Shown: in pieces, positions 6,423 through 13,560 of the stretch
Layout of the letters: each line of letters begins with the position of its first letter
Numbering within the stretch: the stretch's first letter is position 1
DNA from: an uncultured Bacteroidales bacterium
Lineage (GTDB): Bacteria > Bacteroidota > Bacteroidia > Bacteroidales > Lentimicrobiaceae
Length of the DNA: 14,995 nt
Assembly: GCA_937894795.1 (NCBI GenBank)
Contig: CALCQV010000063.1
Location: forward strand, 1 to 14,995
Reading direction: 5' to 3'
Notes under the pieces: model-generated
Databases searched by the model: none
The model's input: the letters and a program-made list of their open reading frames with translations, nothing else
Told to the model about the DNA's origin: nothing
Program-made: the position numbers and the translations under genes

Positions 6423-7478
6423 ATGAAACTATCTCAATTTCGTTATTCCTTGCCCAGTGATCTTATTGCTATGGAACCTACCCCTAATCGTGATGAGTCA
6501 CGTTTAATGGTACTGAATAGGAAAACGAGGACAATAGAACACCATATGTTTACAGATATACTCGATTTTTTTGGCGATGGAGATGTATTTGTTATTAATG
6601 ATACTAAGGTGTTCCCGGCATTACTTACCGGAGAAAAGGAGAAAACAGGTGCCAAGATCACAGTATTCCTGCTGCGTGAATTGAATGCGGAAGCCCGCCT
6701 TTGGGATGTGCTTGTTGATCCGGCACGGAAAATCAGAATTGGTAATAAGCTTTATTTTGGCGATGACGATTCATTAGTTGCTGAAGTTATTGATAATACC
6801 ACTTCACGTGGCCGTACACTAAGATTCTTATTCGATGGGCCTTACGATGAATTTAAAAGAAAGATAGAAAGTCTTGGCAAAACTCCTTTACCCGAAGAAT
6901 TACAAGCTCTGAGGGAGATTAAGTCAGAAGATAAGGATTGGTATCAAACAATATTTGCCAGTAAGGAGGGGGCCGTTGCCGCTCCTACTGCAGGACTTCA
7001 CTTTAGTAAGGGGCTTTATAAAAGGCTTGAACTCAAGGGTGTCACTTTCGCCAGGATTACTTTACATGCCGGAGTTGGTAATTTCAGGGCTATTGATGTT
7101 GAAGACCTTACTAAACATAAAATGGATTCGGAAGAACTGATTATTGAAGAGGAAGCTGCGAATATTGTTAATCAGGCTAAAGAAAAACGTAAACAGGTTT
7201 GTGTGGTAGGTACCACTACCATGAAAGCAGTTGAGACTTCTGTATCTATATCAGGTATGCTTAAACCATATAAAGGATGGTCAAATAAATTCATCTTTCC
7301 ACCTTATGATTTTAGTATTGCTTCTTGTATGATTACCAATTTCCATATGCCTCAGTCACCTATGTTGATGATGACCTCTGCCTTTGCTGATTTTGACTTT
7401 CTTATGATGGCTTATAAGGAGGCAATCAAAGAAAAGTATCGTTTCTTTACATACGGTGATGCTATGCTTATTCTTTAA
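6423..7478 (+). CDS. queA: S-adenosylmethionine:tRNA ribosyltransferase-isomerase
   Basis: Transfers and isomerises the ribose of SAM onto 7-aminomethyl-7-deazaguanine at position 34 of tRNA-Asp, -Asn, -His and -Tyr, giving epoxyqueuosine, the penultimate step of queuosine synthesis. At 351 residues it is full length. Visible signatures are VINDTKVFPALL (about residues 57-68), YQTIFA, GAVAAPTAGLHFS (about 182-194), ITLHAGVGNFRAIDVEDLTKHKMDSE, VVGTTTMKAVETS, TNFHMPQSPMLMM and the C-terminal YRFFTYGDAMLIL. The segment usually written PLPPYI-R in other phyla reads PLPEELQALREI. The ATG at 6423 gives the normal MKLSQFRYSLP start. It has its own promoter and an unusually long leader; ispD follows after 102 nt. 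Confidence 0.96.
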   Translation: MKLSQFRYSLPSDLIAMEPTPNRDESRLMVLNRKTRTIEHHMFTDILDFFGDGDVFVINDTKVFPALLTGEKEKTGAKITVFLLRELNAEARLWDVLVDPARKIRIGNKLYFGDDDSLVAEVIDNTTSRGRTLRFLFDGPYDEFKRKIESLGKTPLPEELQALREIKSEDKDWYQTIFASKEGAVAAPTAGLHFSKGLYKRLELKGVTFARITLHAGVGNFRAIDVEDLTKHKMDSEELIIEEEAANIVNQAKEKRKQVCVVGTTTMKAVETSVSISGMLKPYKGWSNKFIFPPYDFSIASCMITNFHMPQSPMLMMTSAFADFDFLMMAYKEAIKEKYRFFTYGDAMLIL

Positions 7479-7580
7479 GCCGCGTTTTTGTTATTTGCCA
7501 TTGTTGGTATGCTCAAATGAACTTGTAGGCTGATATAGACAGAATAGCTGTATTGCCTTCATCTCATAAAATTAATACAG

Positions 7581-8270
7581 GTGAATAAATATGTAATCAT
7601 TGTTGCCGGAGGGGTGGGTTCCAGAATGAATTCATTGCTTCCCAAGCAATTTATGTTACTGGGTGGGCAGCCTCTGTTGATGTATCCCATCAGGACTTTT
7701 TATGATTCCGGAATAAAAGAAATTATTGTTGTAATACCCCATACTTATATAGAACTCTGGGAAAGCCTTTGCCTGGAACACTCATTTACAGTACCACATA
7801 AAGTTGTTGCAGGTGGGCATTTCAGAACACAGTCGGTTAAAAATGGACTTGACGAAATAAGCAATCCGACTGCAGTGGTTGCCATACATGATGGCGCACG
7901 ACCATTTGTATCAAAGGAAACAATAGAACACGCTTTTCAACTTGCCATTGAAACAGGAACAGCTGTACCTTATCTTGATTTAACCGATTCTCTCAGATTA
8001 ATTGAGGGTAATGTTAGCAGATGTGTTGAACGCGACAGGTATAAGTCAATCCAAACTCCACAATGCTTTAAATTGGCACTATTAATAGAAGCATATCATA
8101 CTTCGCAGGAACAGTCTTTTGCCGATGATGCGTCACTCGTTGAACAATTGGATGTAAATATTTCATTGTTTAAGGGCAATAAGGAAAATATAAAAATAAC
8201 ATCCCCATTGGATTTTATTATTGCGGAGGCAATCCTAAAGTCAAAAGAAGAGTCTGAAAAGGAAGAATAA
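7581..8270 (+). CDS. ispD: 2-C-methyl-D-erythritol 4-phosphate cytidylyltransferase
   Basis: Couples CTP to methylerythritol 4-phosphate in the non-mevalonate (MEP) pathway for isoprenoids. It has 229 residues, normal for IspD. The N-terminal nucleotide-binding signature is VAGGVGSRM (8-16) with PKQF (21-24), then HDGARPF (103-109), PYLDLTDSLR, RYKSIQTPQCF (QTPQ at 158-161) and the closing ITSPLDFIIAEAIL. The start is GTG at 7581: the family N-terminus begins right there and no in-frame ATG precedes it. The 102-nt gap after queA shows no clear promoter or terminator, so read-through from queA is likely. Its stop lies only 3 bp from the stop of the convergent glycosyltransferase, leaving no room for a terminator. 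Confidence 0.95.
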   Translation: MNKYVIIVAGGVGSRMNSLLPKQFMLLGGQPLLMYPIRTFYDSGIKEIIVVIPHTYIELWESLCLEHSFTVPHKVVAGGHFRTQSVKNGLDEISNPTAVVAIHDGARPFVSKETIEHAFQLAIETGTAVPYLDLTDSLRLIEGNVSRCVERDRYKSIQTPQCFKLALLIEAYHTSQEQSFADDASLVEQLDVNISLFKGNKENIKITSPLDFIIAEAILKSKEESEKEE

Positions 8271-8273
8271 TCA

Positions 8274-9494
8274 TCATTTATTTCGTGATATCGCTCTGCC
8301 TTTCCATTCGAATGACTTAAAGTTTCCTATTATTCCAATAACTACAGTGTAAAATGATACAGGTAATTCCATAAGAGGGAGGAAACGCATAAGCTTGTAT
8401 TGGCCAAATGTCTTTAAGTATATAGATAAAAGAACTGCATCAGCAATAGTCTTAGTGGTGAACAGAATGGTTGCTGACAACAGAATCAGGTAATTACATT
8501 CAGGTGTTGCGGGAAATAGGGAAAGACCTTGAATCGGTGCCAGAAATATAGAAGCCAGAAGGATTGTATTAAAGCACAAGATGGAGATAGCAGTATATAT
8601 TACCTGCCAATCACTATAACCCCTGCTTTTAGACACCCATCTTGAACGTTGTGATAAAAAATCACGCAATGTTGATTGTGTTTCTGTATAAACAATACCG
8701 GCAGAGGAGTTCATGAATGAAATTTTATTACTTCCATAACATCGCTTAAAGGACAGCATCATAAAAACATCATCACCCGAGGCATAATTTTGACTCATCA
8801 AGTCAGCAGATTGTTGTGGAATAGTTTCTGTGATAGTATGATAAGCCTTCAAGTCAAATCCAAGATTGGCACCATTGCTCATGATGGGCATTCCCTGTCC
8901 AATGCTTCCGGCTGTTGAGGCTATAAGAGAATTGAATTCCAGACATTGGAATATATTGAAGAAGCCTTTTATTGGTTGTAAACCGACGGGGCCGGTAATA
9001 AAAACAGCATCCGTTTTCTGAAACCACTTATTCATCTCACTTATCCAGCAATGGGGAACAATGCAATCGGCATCAGTGGTAATTACCTTCTCATTATTTG
9101 AGGCAAGTATTCCAATGCGCAATGCTTCCTTTTTACCACCTTTTCCTGAAGTGAAAAGCTGCCTGATTTTGAAGGAAGCAGTGTCAATAAACTGATTTAT
9201 GAGTTGCTCAGTGTTATCAGTTGACTGGTCATTGACAACAATCACCTCGAAAAGCTCACTCGGATAGTCTTGCAAAGCAATGCTGGTCAGGCATTTAATT
9301 ATCTTATTTTCTTCATTGCGCGCAGCAATAATAACAGTGAAGCTGTTAAAATTTGATGGATTCTGTGATAAGTGGTTATTGATATTATTCTTTGGCAGCT
9401 TAGTTAAACCATGTGCAAAGTATAAAATTAACAGAATGTAGTTAAGTGTTATGAGCCAAATCAATACGAATAGAATAATTTGAAGAGTCATCAT
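8274..9494 (-). CDS. Membrane-anchored family 2 glycosyltransferase
   Basis: Predicted to transfer a sugar from a nucleotide-sugar donor to a membrane-linked acceptor, working at the inner face of the membrane. It has 406 residues: an N-terminal membrane segment (about 4-28), a GT-A domain with VIIAARNEE (54-62), VVNDQSTDNT (86-95), the DxD-type metal site TDADC (140-144), GDDVFM (230-235) and QRSRW (272-276), the last typical of processive or lipid-acceptor GT2 enzymes, then three or four membrane helices. The start overlaps the stop of the upstream flippase-like gene as ATGA (9491-9494), implying translational coupling. Substrate cannot be read from sequence. The partner suggests a glycolipid or lipid-linked glycan. 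Confidence 0.9.
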   Translation of the reverse strand: MMTLQIILFVLIWLITLNYILLILYFAHGLTKLPKNNINNHLSQNPSNFNSFTVIIAARNEENKIIKCLTSIALQDYPSELFEVIVVNDQSTDNTEQLINQFIDTASFKIRQLFTSGKGGKKEALRIGILASNNEKVITTDADCIVPHCWISEMNKWFQKTDAVFITGPVGLQPIKGFFNIFQCLEFNSLIASTAGSIGQGMPIMSNGANLGFDLKAYHTITETIPQQSADLMSQNYASGDDVFMMLSFKRCYGSNKISFMNSSAGIVYTETQSTLRDFLSQRSRWVSKSRGYSDWQVIYTAISILCFNTILLASIFLAPIQGLSLFPATPECNYLILLSATILFTTKTIADAVLLSIYLKTFGQYKLMRFLPLMELPVSFYTVVIGIIGNFKSFEWKGRAISRNK

Positions 9495-10498
9495 ACATCT
9501 CTAATTAATTTCATTCTATTAATAAACAAAAGACCCAGAAGAGATGGGATTGCCAGATTGATTATCCATACTGAAGTTGAGGCAGCAAGTATAGAAACTG
9601 AGCTGCCGGGTTGTCCTGCAAAATAAAGGCCCAGGAAATACATAGACACGGATCCCCTTATTCCCAGATCCACCAGTGCAATAGTCGGTATGGCTGTCAT
9701 TGTAAAGTAGGTCATTGAGATAAGTATGAAAGCATGAAACCAAGGTATCGATAATCCAAAAGCCAACAGTAAGAAATAGAACTGCGATGAGAAGATCAGG
9801 TATCTCAACATGCTGAGTGAAAGCACTTTCAATAGTAAACTTCTCTTCAAACGACGCATCACCCTGAGATAACCTCTTATCTTATCCCATCCAGGCTTGA
9901 CAAAATAGGCGGTTAACCGGGCTACATTTGAAACTCTTAAATACATCATTACCATAATAGTTCCTGTGAAAATTACGGTAACCAGAATAAGAAGATAAAG
10001 AATTATTTTAGTAAAACCACTCAGATTATAATAGATTGGTATGAAGAAGCAAAGGGCAAACATGCCCATCAAAAGAGTGGCCATTAACTGGCTAATACTA
10101 CCGGTAATAGTCAGGAAGGCACCTTTAAGAGGGTGGGTATGCTTTAATGTAAACAATCGGCCTAAAAATTCTCCCACCCTATTAGGGGTGAAAAGACTCA
10201 TAGTAATACCTGAAAGAATTGACATGAACGCCTGTTTAAATGAAATTCTTTCGGAATAACGTATCAGAAGTTGCCATTTATAGGCTTCTATACCCCAATT
10301 GATGGGCATAAGTAATACTGAAAGTAAGCACAAAAGAATAAAATCAATTTGAAATAGCCTTGATTTAATGGAGTCAGTGAATGACATGAAATTTTGAGGA
10401 TCGACCAACTGTCTATATATAAACCAGGTTGCAAGAAAAGCAATCACAATGCGGAGTCCGTTATTGATGGTTTTCTTTACCTTTGTTGTCAAAGCCAT
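9491..10498 (-). CDS. Flippase-like integral membrane protein (UPF0104 / lysylphosphatidylglycerol synthase TM family)
   Basis: A 335-residue protein with about eight hydrophobic helices. Family marks are FTPNRVGEFLGR (103-114), matching the usual tP-x-R-x-GE segment, and the later VDLGIRGSVSMYFLG. Relatives include the membrane half of MprF, which flips lysyl-phosphatidylglycerol, and AglD-like proteins next to glycosyltransferases; members without a synthase domain are presumed lipid flippases or transfer partners. There is no catalytic domain here. It is the first gene of a two-gene unit with the GT2 enzyme. Its ATG at 10498 is only 23 bp from the divergent ruvC ATG. A one-mismatch -7 box (TCATTTTG, 10532-10525 on the minus strand) inside ruvC could serve it. 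Confidence 0.85.
   Translation of the reverse strand: MALTTKVKKTINNGLRIVIAFLATWFIYRQLVDPQNFMSFTDSIKSRLFQIDFILLCLLSVLLMPINWGIEAYKWQLLIRYSERISFKQAFMSILSGITMSLFTPNRVGEFLGRLFTLKHTHPLKGAFLTITGSISQLMATLLMGMFALCFFIPIYYNLSGFTKIILYLLILVTVIFTGTIMVMMYLRVSNVARLTAYFVKPGWDKIRGYLRVMRRLKRSLLLKVLSLSMLRYLIFSSQFYFLLLAFGLSIPWFHAFILISMTYFTMTAIPTIALVDLGIRGSVSMYFLGLYFAGQPGSSVSILAASTSVWIINLAIPSLLGLLFINRMKLIRDV
10478..10485 (+). promoter_or_regulatory. Candidate ruvC -7 promoter box inside the start of the divergent flippase gene
   Basis: TACCTTTG is an exact TAnnTTTG match, placed to start transcription about 30 nt before the ruvC ATG. It lies within the first codons of the divergent gene because the two starts are only 23 bp apart. 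No clear -33 element is seen. Confidence 0.45.
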
Positions 10499-10521
10499 TA
10501 AATATTAATTAAGTTGGATGT

Positions 10522-11097
10522 ATGCAAAATGAAAGGATTATACTGGGTATAGATCCGGGAACACAAATAATGGGTTATGGGTTAATAGCCGTTAAAGGTA
10601 ATAAAATTGAGCTGATCACACTGGGAGTTTTCAAATTCAACTCAAAGGAGGAGCACTCTTTACGGTTGAAGAAGATTTTTGAATCAGTACTTTCATTGAT
10701 TGAGAAGTATCATCCTGATGAGTTGGCTATAGAGGCGCCATTTTTTGGAAAGAATGTACAATCAATGCTTAAGCTAGGCAGGGCACAAGGTGTTGCAATG
10801 GCTGCTGCACTTTATAGAGACATACCTATTTTTGAATATTCACCCCGTAAAATCAAACAATCAATTACCGGCAAGGGGAGTTCTTCAAAGGAACAGGTTG
10901 CAGCAATGCTTGAGAATTTGGCTTCAATGCCTGCCGAGAAAATACCTTTAGATGCTACTGATGCTGTTGCTGCTGCCATGTGTCATTATCTTCAGAATAT
11001 CGGGACAGTAGGTGAAAAAAAGTTCACCGGCTGGAAAAGTTATATAGATCAGAATCCCAAAAAAATAGTCGCTCAACATAAAGGCCGTCGGGAATAA
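10522..11097 (+). CDS. ruvC: Crossover junction endodeoxyribonuclease RuvC
   Basis: Resolves Holliday junctions with RuvA and RuvB during recombinational repair. It has 191 residues. The four metal-binding acids are present: D11 in ILGIDPG, E71 in LAIEAPFFGKN, and D144 and D147 in PLDATDAVAAAMCH. SMLKLGRAQGV (81-91) and the basic SPRKIKQSITGKG (107-119) are also typical. The C-terminal 35 or so residues (GWKSYIDQNPKKIVAQHKGRRE) extend past the nuclease core and are rich in basic residues. The ATG at 10522 is used because the conserved core begins a few residues later; an ATG at 10519 is in another frame and stops at once. It converges on the cysteate-synthase-like gene with 25 bp between. Confidence 0.96.
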   Translation: MQNERIILGIDPGTQIMGYGLIAVKGNKIELITLGVFKFNSKEEHSLRLKKIFESVLSLIEKYHPDELAIEAPFFGKNVQSMLKLGRAQGVAMAAALYRDIPIFEYSPRKIKQSITGKGSSSKEQVAAMLENLASMPAEKIPLDATDAVAAAMCHYLQNIGTVGEKKFTGWKSYIDQNPKKIVAQHKGRRE

Positions 11098-11122
11098 GTG
11101 CCACTTTTAGTGATTGCCAATT

Positions 11123-12409
11123 TTAGAATAAACTCTTTACGGCTTCAGTTATTTCCATATCTGAGGCATCAATATTGAATACTAAAGATGGTTTCAGGTA
11201 ACTGATTTGGTTGTGCGATTTAAAAAGTTGTTCTCCTCCTCCTGTAATATTCAACATTATGAGGGACTCGGGTAATACTTGCCCCACTTCAACTGATTTT
11301 ATTAATGACGCAGTAGCAACAGCAGCGGCAGAATAAATATCAATACCTTCGTGGGTTTTAAAAAGTTGAGCAGCTGCCCTCAATTCTTCATTGGTGATCT
11401 TATGAACATCACCATTTGTATCAATAAGAGCATCATACAATCCACCCTTAATAGAATAAGGTGGTCTTCTGTTCGAAAGTACTTTTGCATCTATTTTGTG
11501 CGAATGGAGTCGGGCTTCTTCGTCATTCATTGGCAATAATTGACGTGAACCCGCTCTCCATGCATCATAGATTGGAAGGAAGGGGGCATTCTGTGAAACA
11601 ATAAGTTTCATTTTGTTATTACCAAACCGACCATCAGCTATTAGTCGTAGGTTTGCTTCCCAGGCAGCAATAGCACCTGTGCCACTGCCCACAGCTTGGA
11701 AATAGAATTCTGGAATTTTACCTATGGTTGTAGTTGCACTTAGCACAGTAGTACCCATTCCATCGCGGCGAGCAACATTTTTAGCTCCTCCCTCAGCAGA
11801 AAATCCATTCATCTTAGCAATCACATTGCTTAAAGAGATAGCATCAAAGTAATCACTACCGGAAGCTGTAGCAACAAGTTTTACGCATTCAGAAATTGGT
11901 TTATCAAACCACAGTGCGTCTATATAATCATAAGGGACACATAAAATCAAAGGTATGTTGTTGGCTGAACACACTTTTGCGAATGCTCTGGCAGTATTAC
12001 CGGCAGAAGCTACAACCAATATCTCGCCCTTATAACCATTAAGTCGGCTGCATACAGTAAATGCCTCAGTTTCTTTAAATGAACAAGTGGTCATTTGGAC
12101 ACCTTTTTCTGGCCAATAACCATTGAATGTAATCCACAGATTTTTAAGACCGAGAATTGAAGCTAGTTTTTCACTTTTATAAGTAACAGGTGCAGAGGAG
12201 CCAAGGAGGTGGCCTTTTAAAGGTAACCAATCGCCAAATTTAAATATGCCTGCTTCATCATTACCCAGATTGAGTTTCTTATGTTTATAAACAGAACGTA
12301 AAAGACAATTAGGTGTTTCATTAGGTGCGTCAAGAAGCCACCCTGAATCACTAAAAATTTTACCTGAACTTAAACTTTGAAGTTGGTATTCTGTGTTAAA
12401 TCCGTTCAT
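11123..12409 (-). CDS. PLP-dependent cysteate synthase-like enzyme (threonine synthase fold)
   Basis: A 428-residue fold-type II PLP enzyme. The Schiff-base lysine is K112 in TTCSFKETEA; ASAGNTA (134-140) is the substrate-phosphate loop, GSGTGA (241-246) the PLP-phosphate loop, and NITGGGE (387-393) a C-terminal cofactor contact. Overall pattern (IFKFGDWLP, FNGYWPEKG, CSFKE) is closer to the cysteate synthase group, which makes L-cysteate from O-phosphoserine and sulfite, than to ordinary threonine synthase (SFKDR). This subfamily call rests on my recollection of the family; threonine synthase-like is the fallback. The N-terminal 40 residues have the outline of the threonine synthase zinc ribbon but with Ser/Thr where cysteines are expected. 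In Bacteroidota, cysteate feeds sulfonolipids. Divergent from the BASS transporter. Confidence 0.75.
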   Translation of the reverse strand: MNGFNTEYQLQSLSSGKIFSDSGWLLDAPNETPNCLLRSVYKHKKLNLGNDEAGIFKFGDWLPLKGHLLGSSAPVTYKSEKLASILGLKNLWITFNGYWPEKGVQMTTCSFKETEAFTVCSRLNGYKGEILVVASAGNTARAFAKVCSANNIPLILCVPYDYIDALWFDKPISECVKLVATASGSDYFDAISLSNVIAKMNGFSAEGGAKNVARRDGMGTTVLSATTTIGKIPEFYFQAVGSGTGAIAAWEANLRLIADGRFGNNKMKLIVSQNAPFLPIYDAWRAGSRQLLPMNDEEARLHSHKIDAKVLSNRRPPYSIKGGLYDALIDTNGDVHKITNEELRAAAQLFKTHEGIDIYSAAAVATASLIKSVEVGQVLPESLIMLNITGGGEQLFKSHNQISYLKPSLVFNIDASDMEITEAVKSLF

Positions 12410-12428
12410 TAGTGTATGATTGTTGGTG

Positions 12429-12436
12429 CAAATTTA
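12429..12436 (-). promoter_or_regulatory. Promoter -7 box for the cysteate synthase-like gene
   Basis: On the minus strand 12436-12429 reads TAAATTTG, an exact TAnnTTTG match continuing GCACC, 20 bp before the ATG at 12409; the leader would be about 12-15 nt. No clear -33 element. I see nothing further in 12437-12529. Confidence 0.5.
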
Positions 12437-12529
12437 GTTAATGTGCCCTATTTTAAGCTATTTATTTTTAAGGGGAATGGTCCTTTTCGTTGCTGTTAGG
12501 AAAGTTGATAGTTTTATTGAGGTTAAATT

Positions 12530-12566
12530 AGGTGCAAATATTTCAGTACAAATTTTTTTTGCACCT
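12530..12566. repeat. 9-bp inverted repeat over the BASS gene promoter region
   Basis: AGGTGCAAA (12530-12538) is the exact reverse complement of TTTGCACCT (12558-12566), 19 bp apart. The same GGTGCAAA word recurs at 12425-12432 over the divergent promoter. It could be a regulator's operator or two back-to-back promoter boxes of the TTTGCACC type. Confidence 0.45.
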
Positions 12567-12569
12567 TTG
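12554..12569 (+). promoter_or_regulatory. Candidate promoter for the BASS transporter gene
   Basis: Two overlapping near-matches to TAnnTTTG, each with one mismatch: TTTTTTTG (12554-12561, continued by CACC) and CACCTTTG (12562-12569). Either would start transcription 15-30 nt before the ATG at 12592. This favours ATG 12592 over the in-frame GTG at 12532, which would put the promoter inside the gene. Confidence 0.4.
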
Positions 12570-12591
12570 TAGAATACGGAACTTGAATATT

Positions 12592-13539
12592 ATGCACGAA
12601 GATTTATTGTTACTTGACAATATAAGGCTGAATTTCAGCCCGGCCAGCCTCCATGTAATGAATATATGCATTGGGTTTATAATGTTTGGCGTAGCTTTGG
12701 GAATAAAGTGGGACCAAATGAAGGATATCCTTCTTAATCCCAGAAAAGTAATCGTTGGATTAGCCAGTCAGTTTTTGGTATTACCAGCAATAACCTTTAT
12801 TGCTGTAATAGCATTTGGTTCTTATATAACTCCTGCTGTGGCATTTGGGATGCTCTTGGTCGCTTCTTGTCCGGGAGGTAATGTGTCAAATTTTATTTCC
12901 AGTGTTGCAAGAGCCAATGTTCCCCTTTCAATTAGCTTAACAGCAGCGGGAACTGTTTTAGCTGTGATATTCACCCCCCTGAACTTTGCATTCTGGGGTG
13001 GTTTGTATTCTGCAACATCTCCTTTATTACGCCCCATTGAGATTGATCCTGTTGATATGTTCAGAACAGTGATAATATTACTGGGCATACCGGTTGCTGC
13101 AGGTATTCTGTTTTCTCAAAAATATCCTAAACTTACTGAGAAGATAAAGAAACCAATAGGTAGATTCTCTATGCTATTTTTTATAATGTTCCTGGTATTT
13201 GCCTTTAGAAATAACTATAATTATTTCATTGAGTATATTGATTGGATTTTTCTGATAGTACTAATTCATAATGGATTAGCATTGTTAATCGGTTATAGCT
13301 TTGCTTCAATCTTTGGACTGGACAGGAACGATAAAAGAACCATTTCAATTGAGACCGGAATCCAGAATTCAGGATTAGGACTTGCACTTCTCTTTAATCC
13401 ACGAATTTTCCCTCCTGATTTACAGATGGGAGGAATGGCATTTATTGCCGCTTGGTGGGGCTTATGGCATATTATCTCAGGTTTGGGTTTAGCTTCTTTA
13501 TGGGGAAGTTTTAGACGCGTTGAAAATTTGTCAAATTAA
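12592..13539 (+). CDS. Bile acid:sodium symporter (BASS) family transporter
   Basis: A 315-residue inner-membrane protein with eight to ten hydrophobic helices, of the SBF/BASS fold. Family marks are GGNVSNFISSVARANVPLSI (95-114) with LTAAGTVLAVIFTPLNF in the first half, and IETGIQNSGLGLALL (253-267) in the second, where E254 and Q258 fit the sodium-site glutamate and glutamine of bacterial ASBT homologues. Relatives move organic anions with sodium (bile acids, pyruvate, pantothenate and others), so the substrate is open and it should not be assumed to be a bile acid. ATG at 12592 is preferred over GTG at 12532 because the extra 20 residues overlap promoter-like DNA and look non-conserved. 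It shares a 182-bp divergent region with the cysteate-synthase-like gene. Confidence 0.9.
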   Translation: MHEDLLLLDNIRLNFSPASLHVMNICIGFIMFGVALGIKWDQMKDILLNPRKVIVGLASQFLVLPAITFIAVIAFGSYITPAVAFGMLLVASCPGGNVSNFISSVARANVPLSISLTAAGTVLAVIFTPLNFAFWGGLYSATSPLLRPIEIDPVDMFRTVIILLGIPVAAGILFSQKYPKLTEKIKKPIGRFSMLFFIMFLVFAFRNNYNYFIEYIDWIFLIVLIHNGLALLIGYSFASIFGLDRNDKRTISIETGIQNSGLGLALLFNPRIFPPDLQMGGMAFIAAWWGLWHIISGLGLASLWGSFRRVENLSN

Positions 13540-13560
13540 AAAAGTATTGTCTTGAATAAC

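Noticed and set aside
9519..9743. Second minus-strand frame within the flippase-like gene, which might suggest a frameshift
   Set aside because: The main frame is uninterrupted over 335 residues with family motifs to the end; the second frame shows no homologous continuation.
11123..12409. Plain threonine synthase (thrC) name
   Set aside because: The lysine motif is CSFKE, not SFKDR, and several other blocks depart from threonine synthase; kept only as fallback.
12532..12591. GTG at 12532 as the BASS transporter start
   Set aside because: Would add 20 residues encoded by promoter-like, T-run DNA containing the inverted repeat; the family N-terminus fits ATG 12592.
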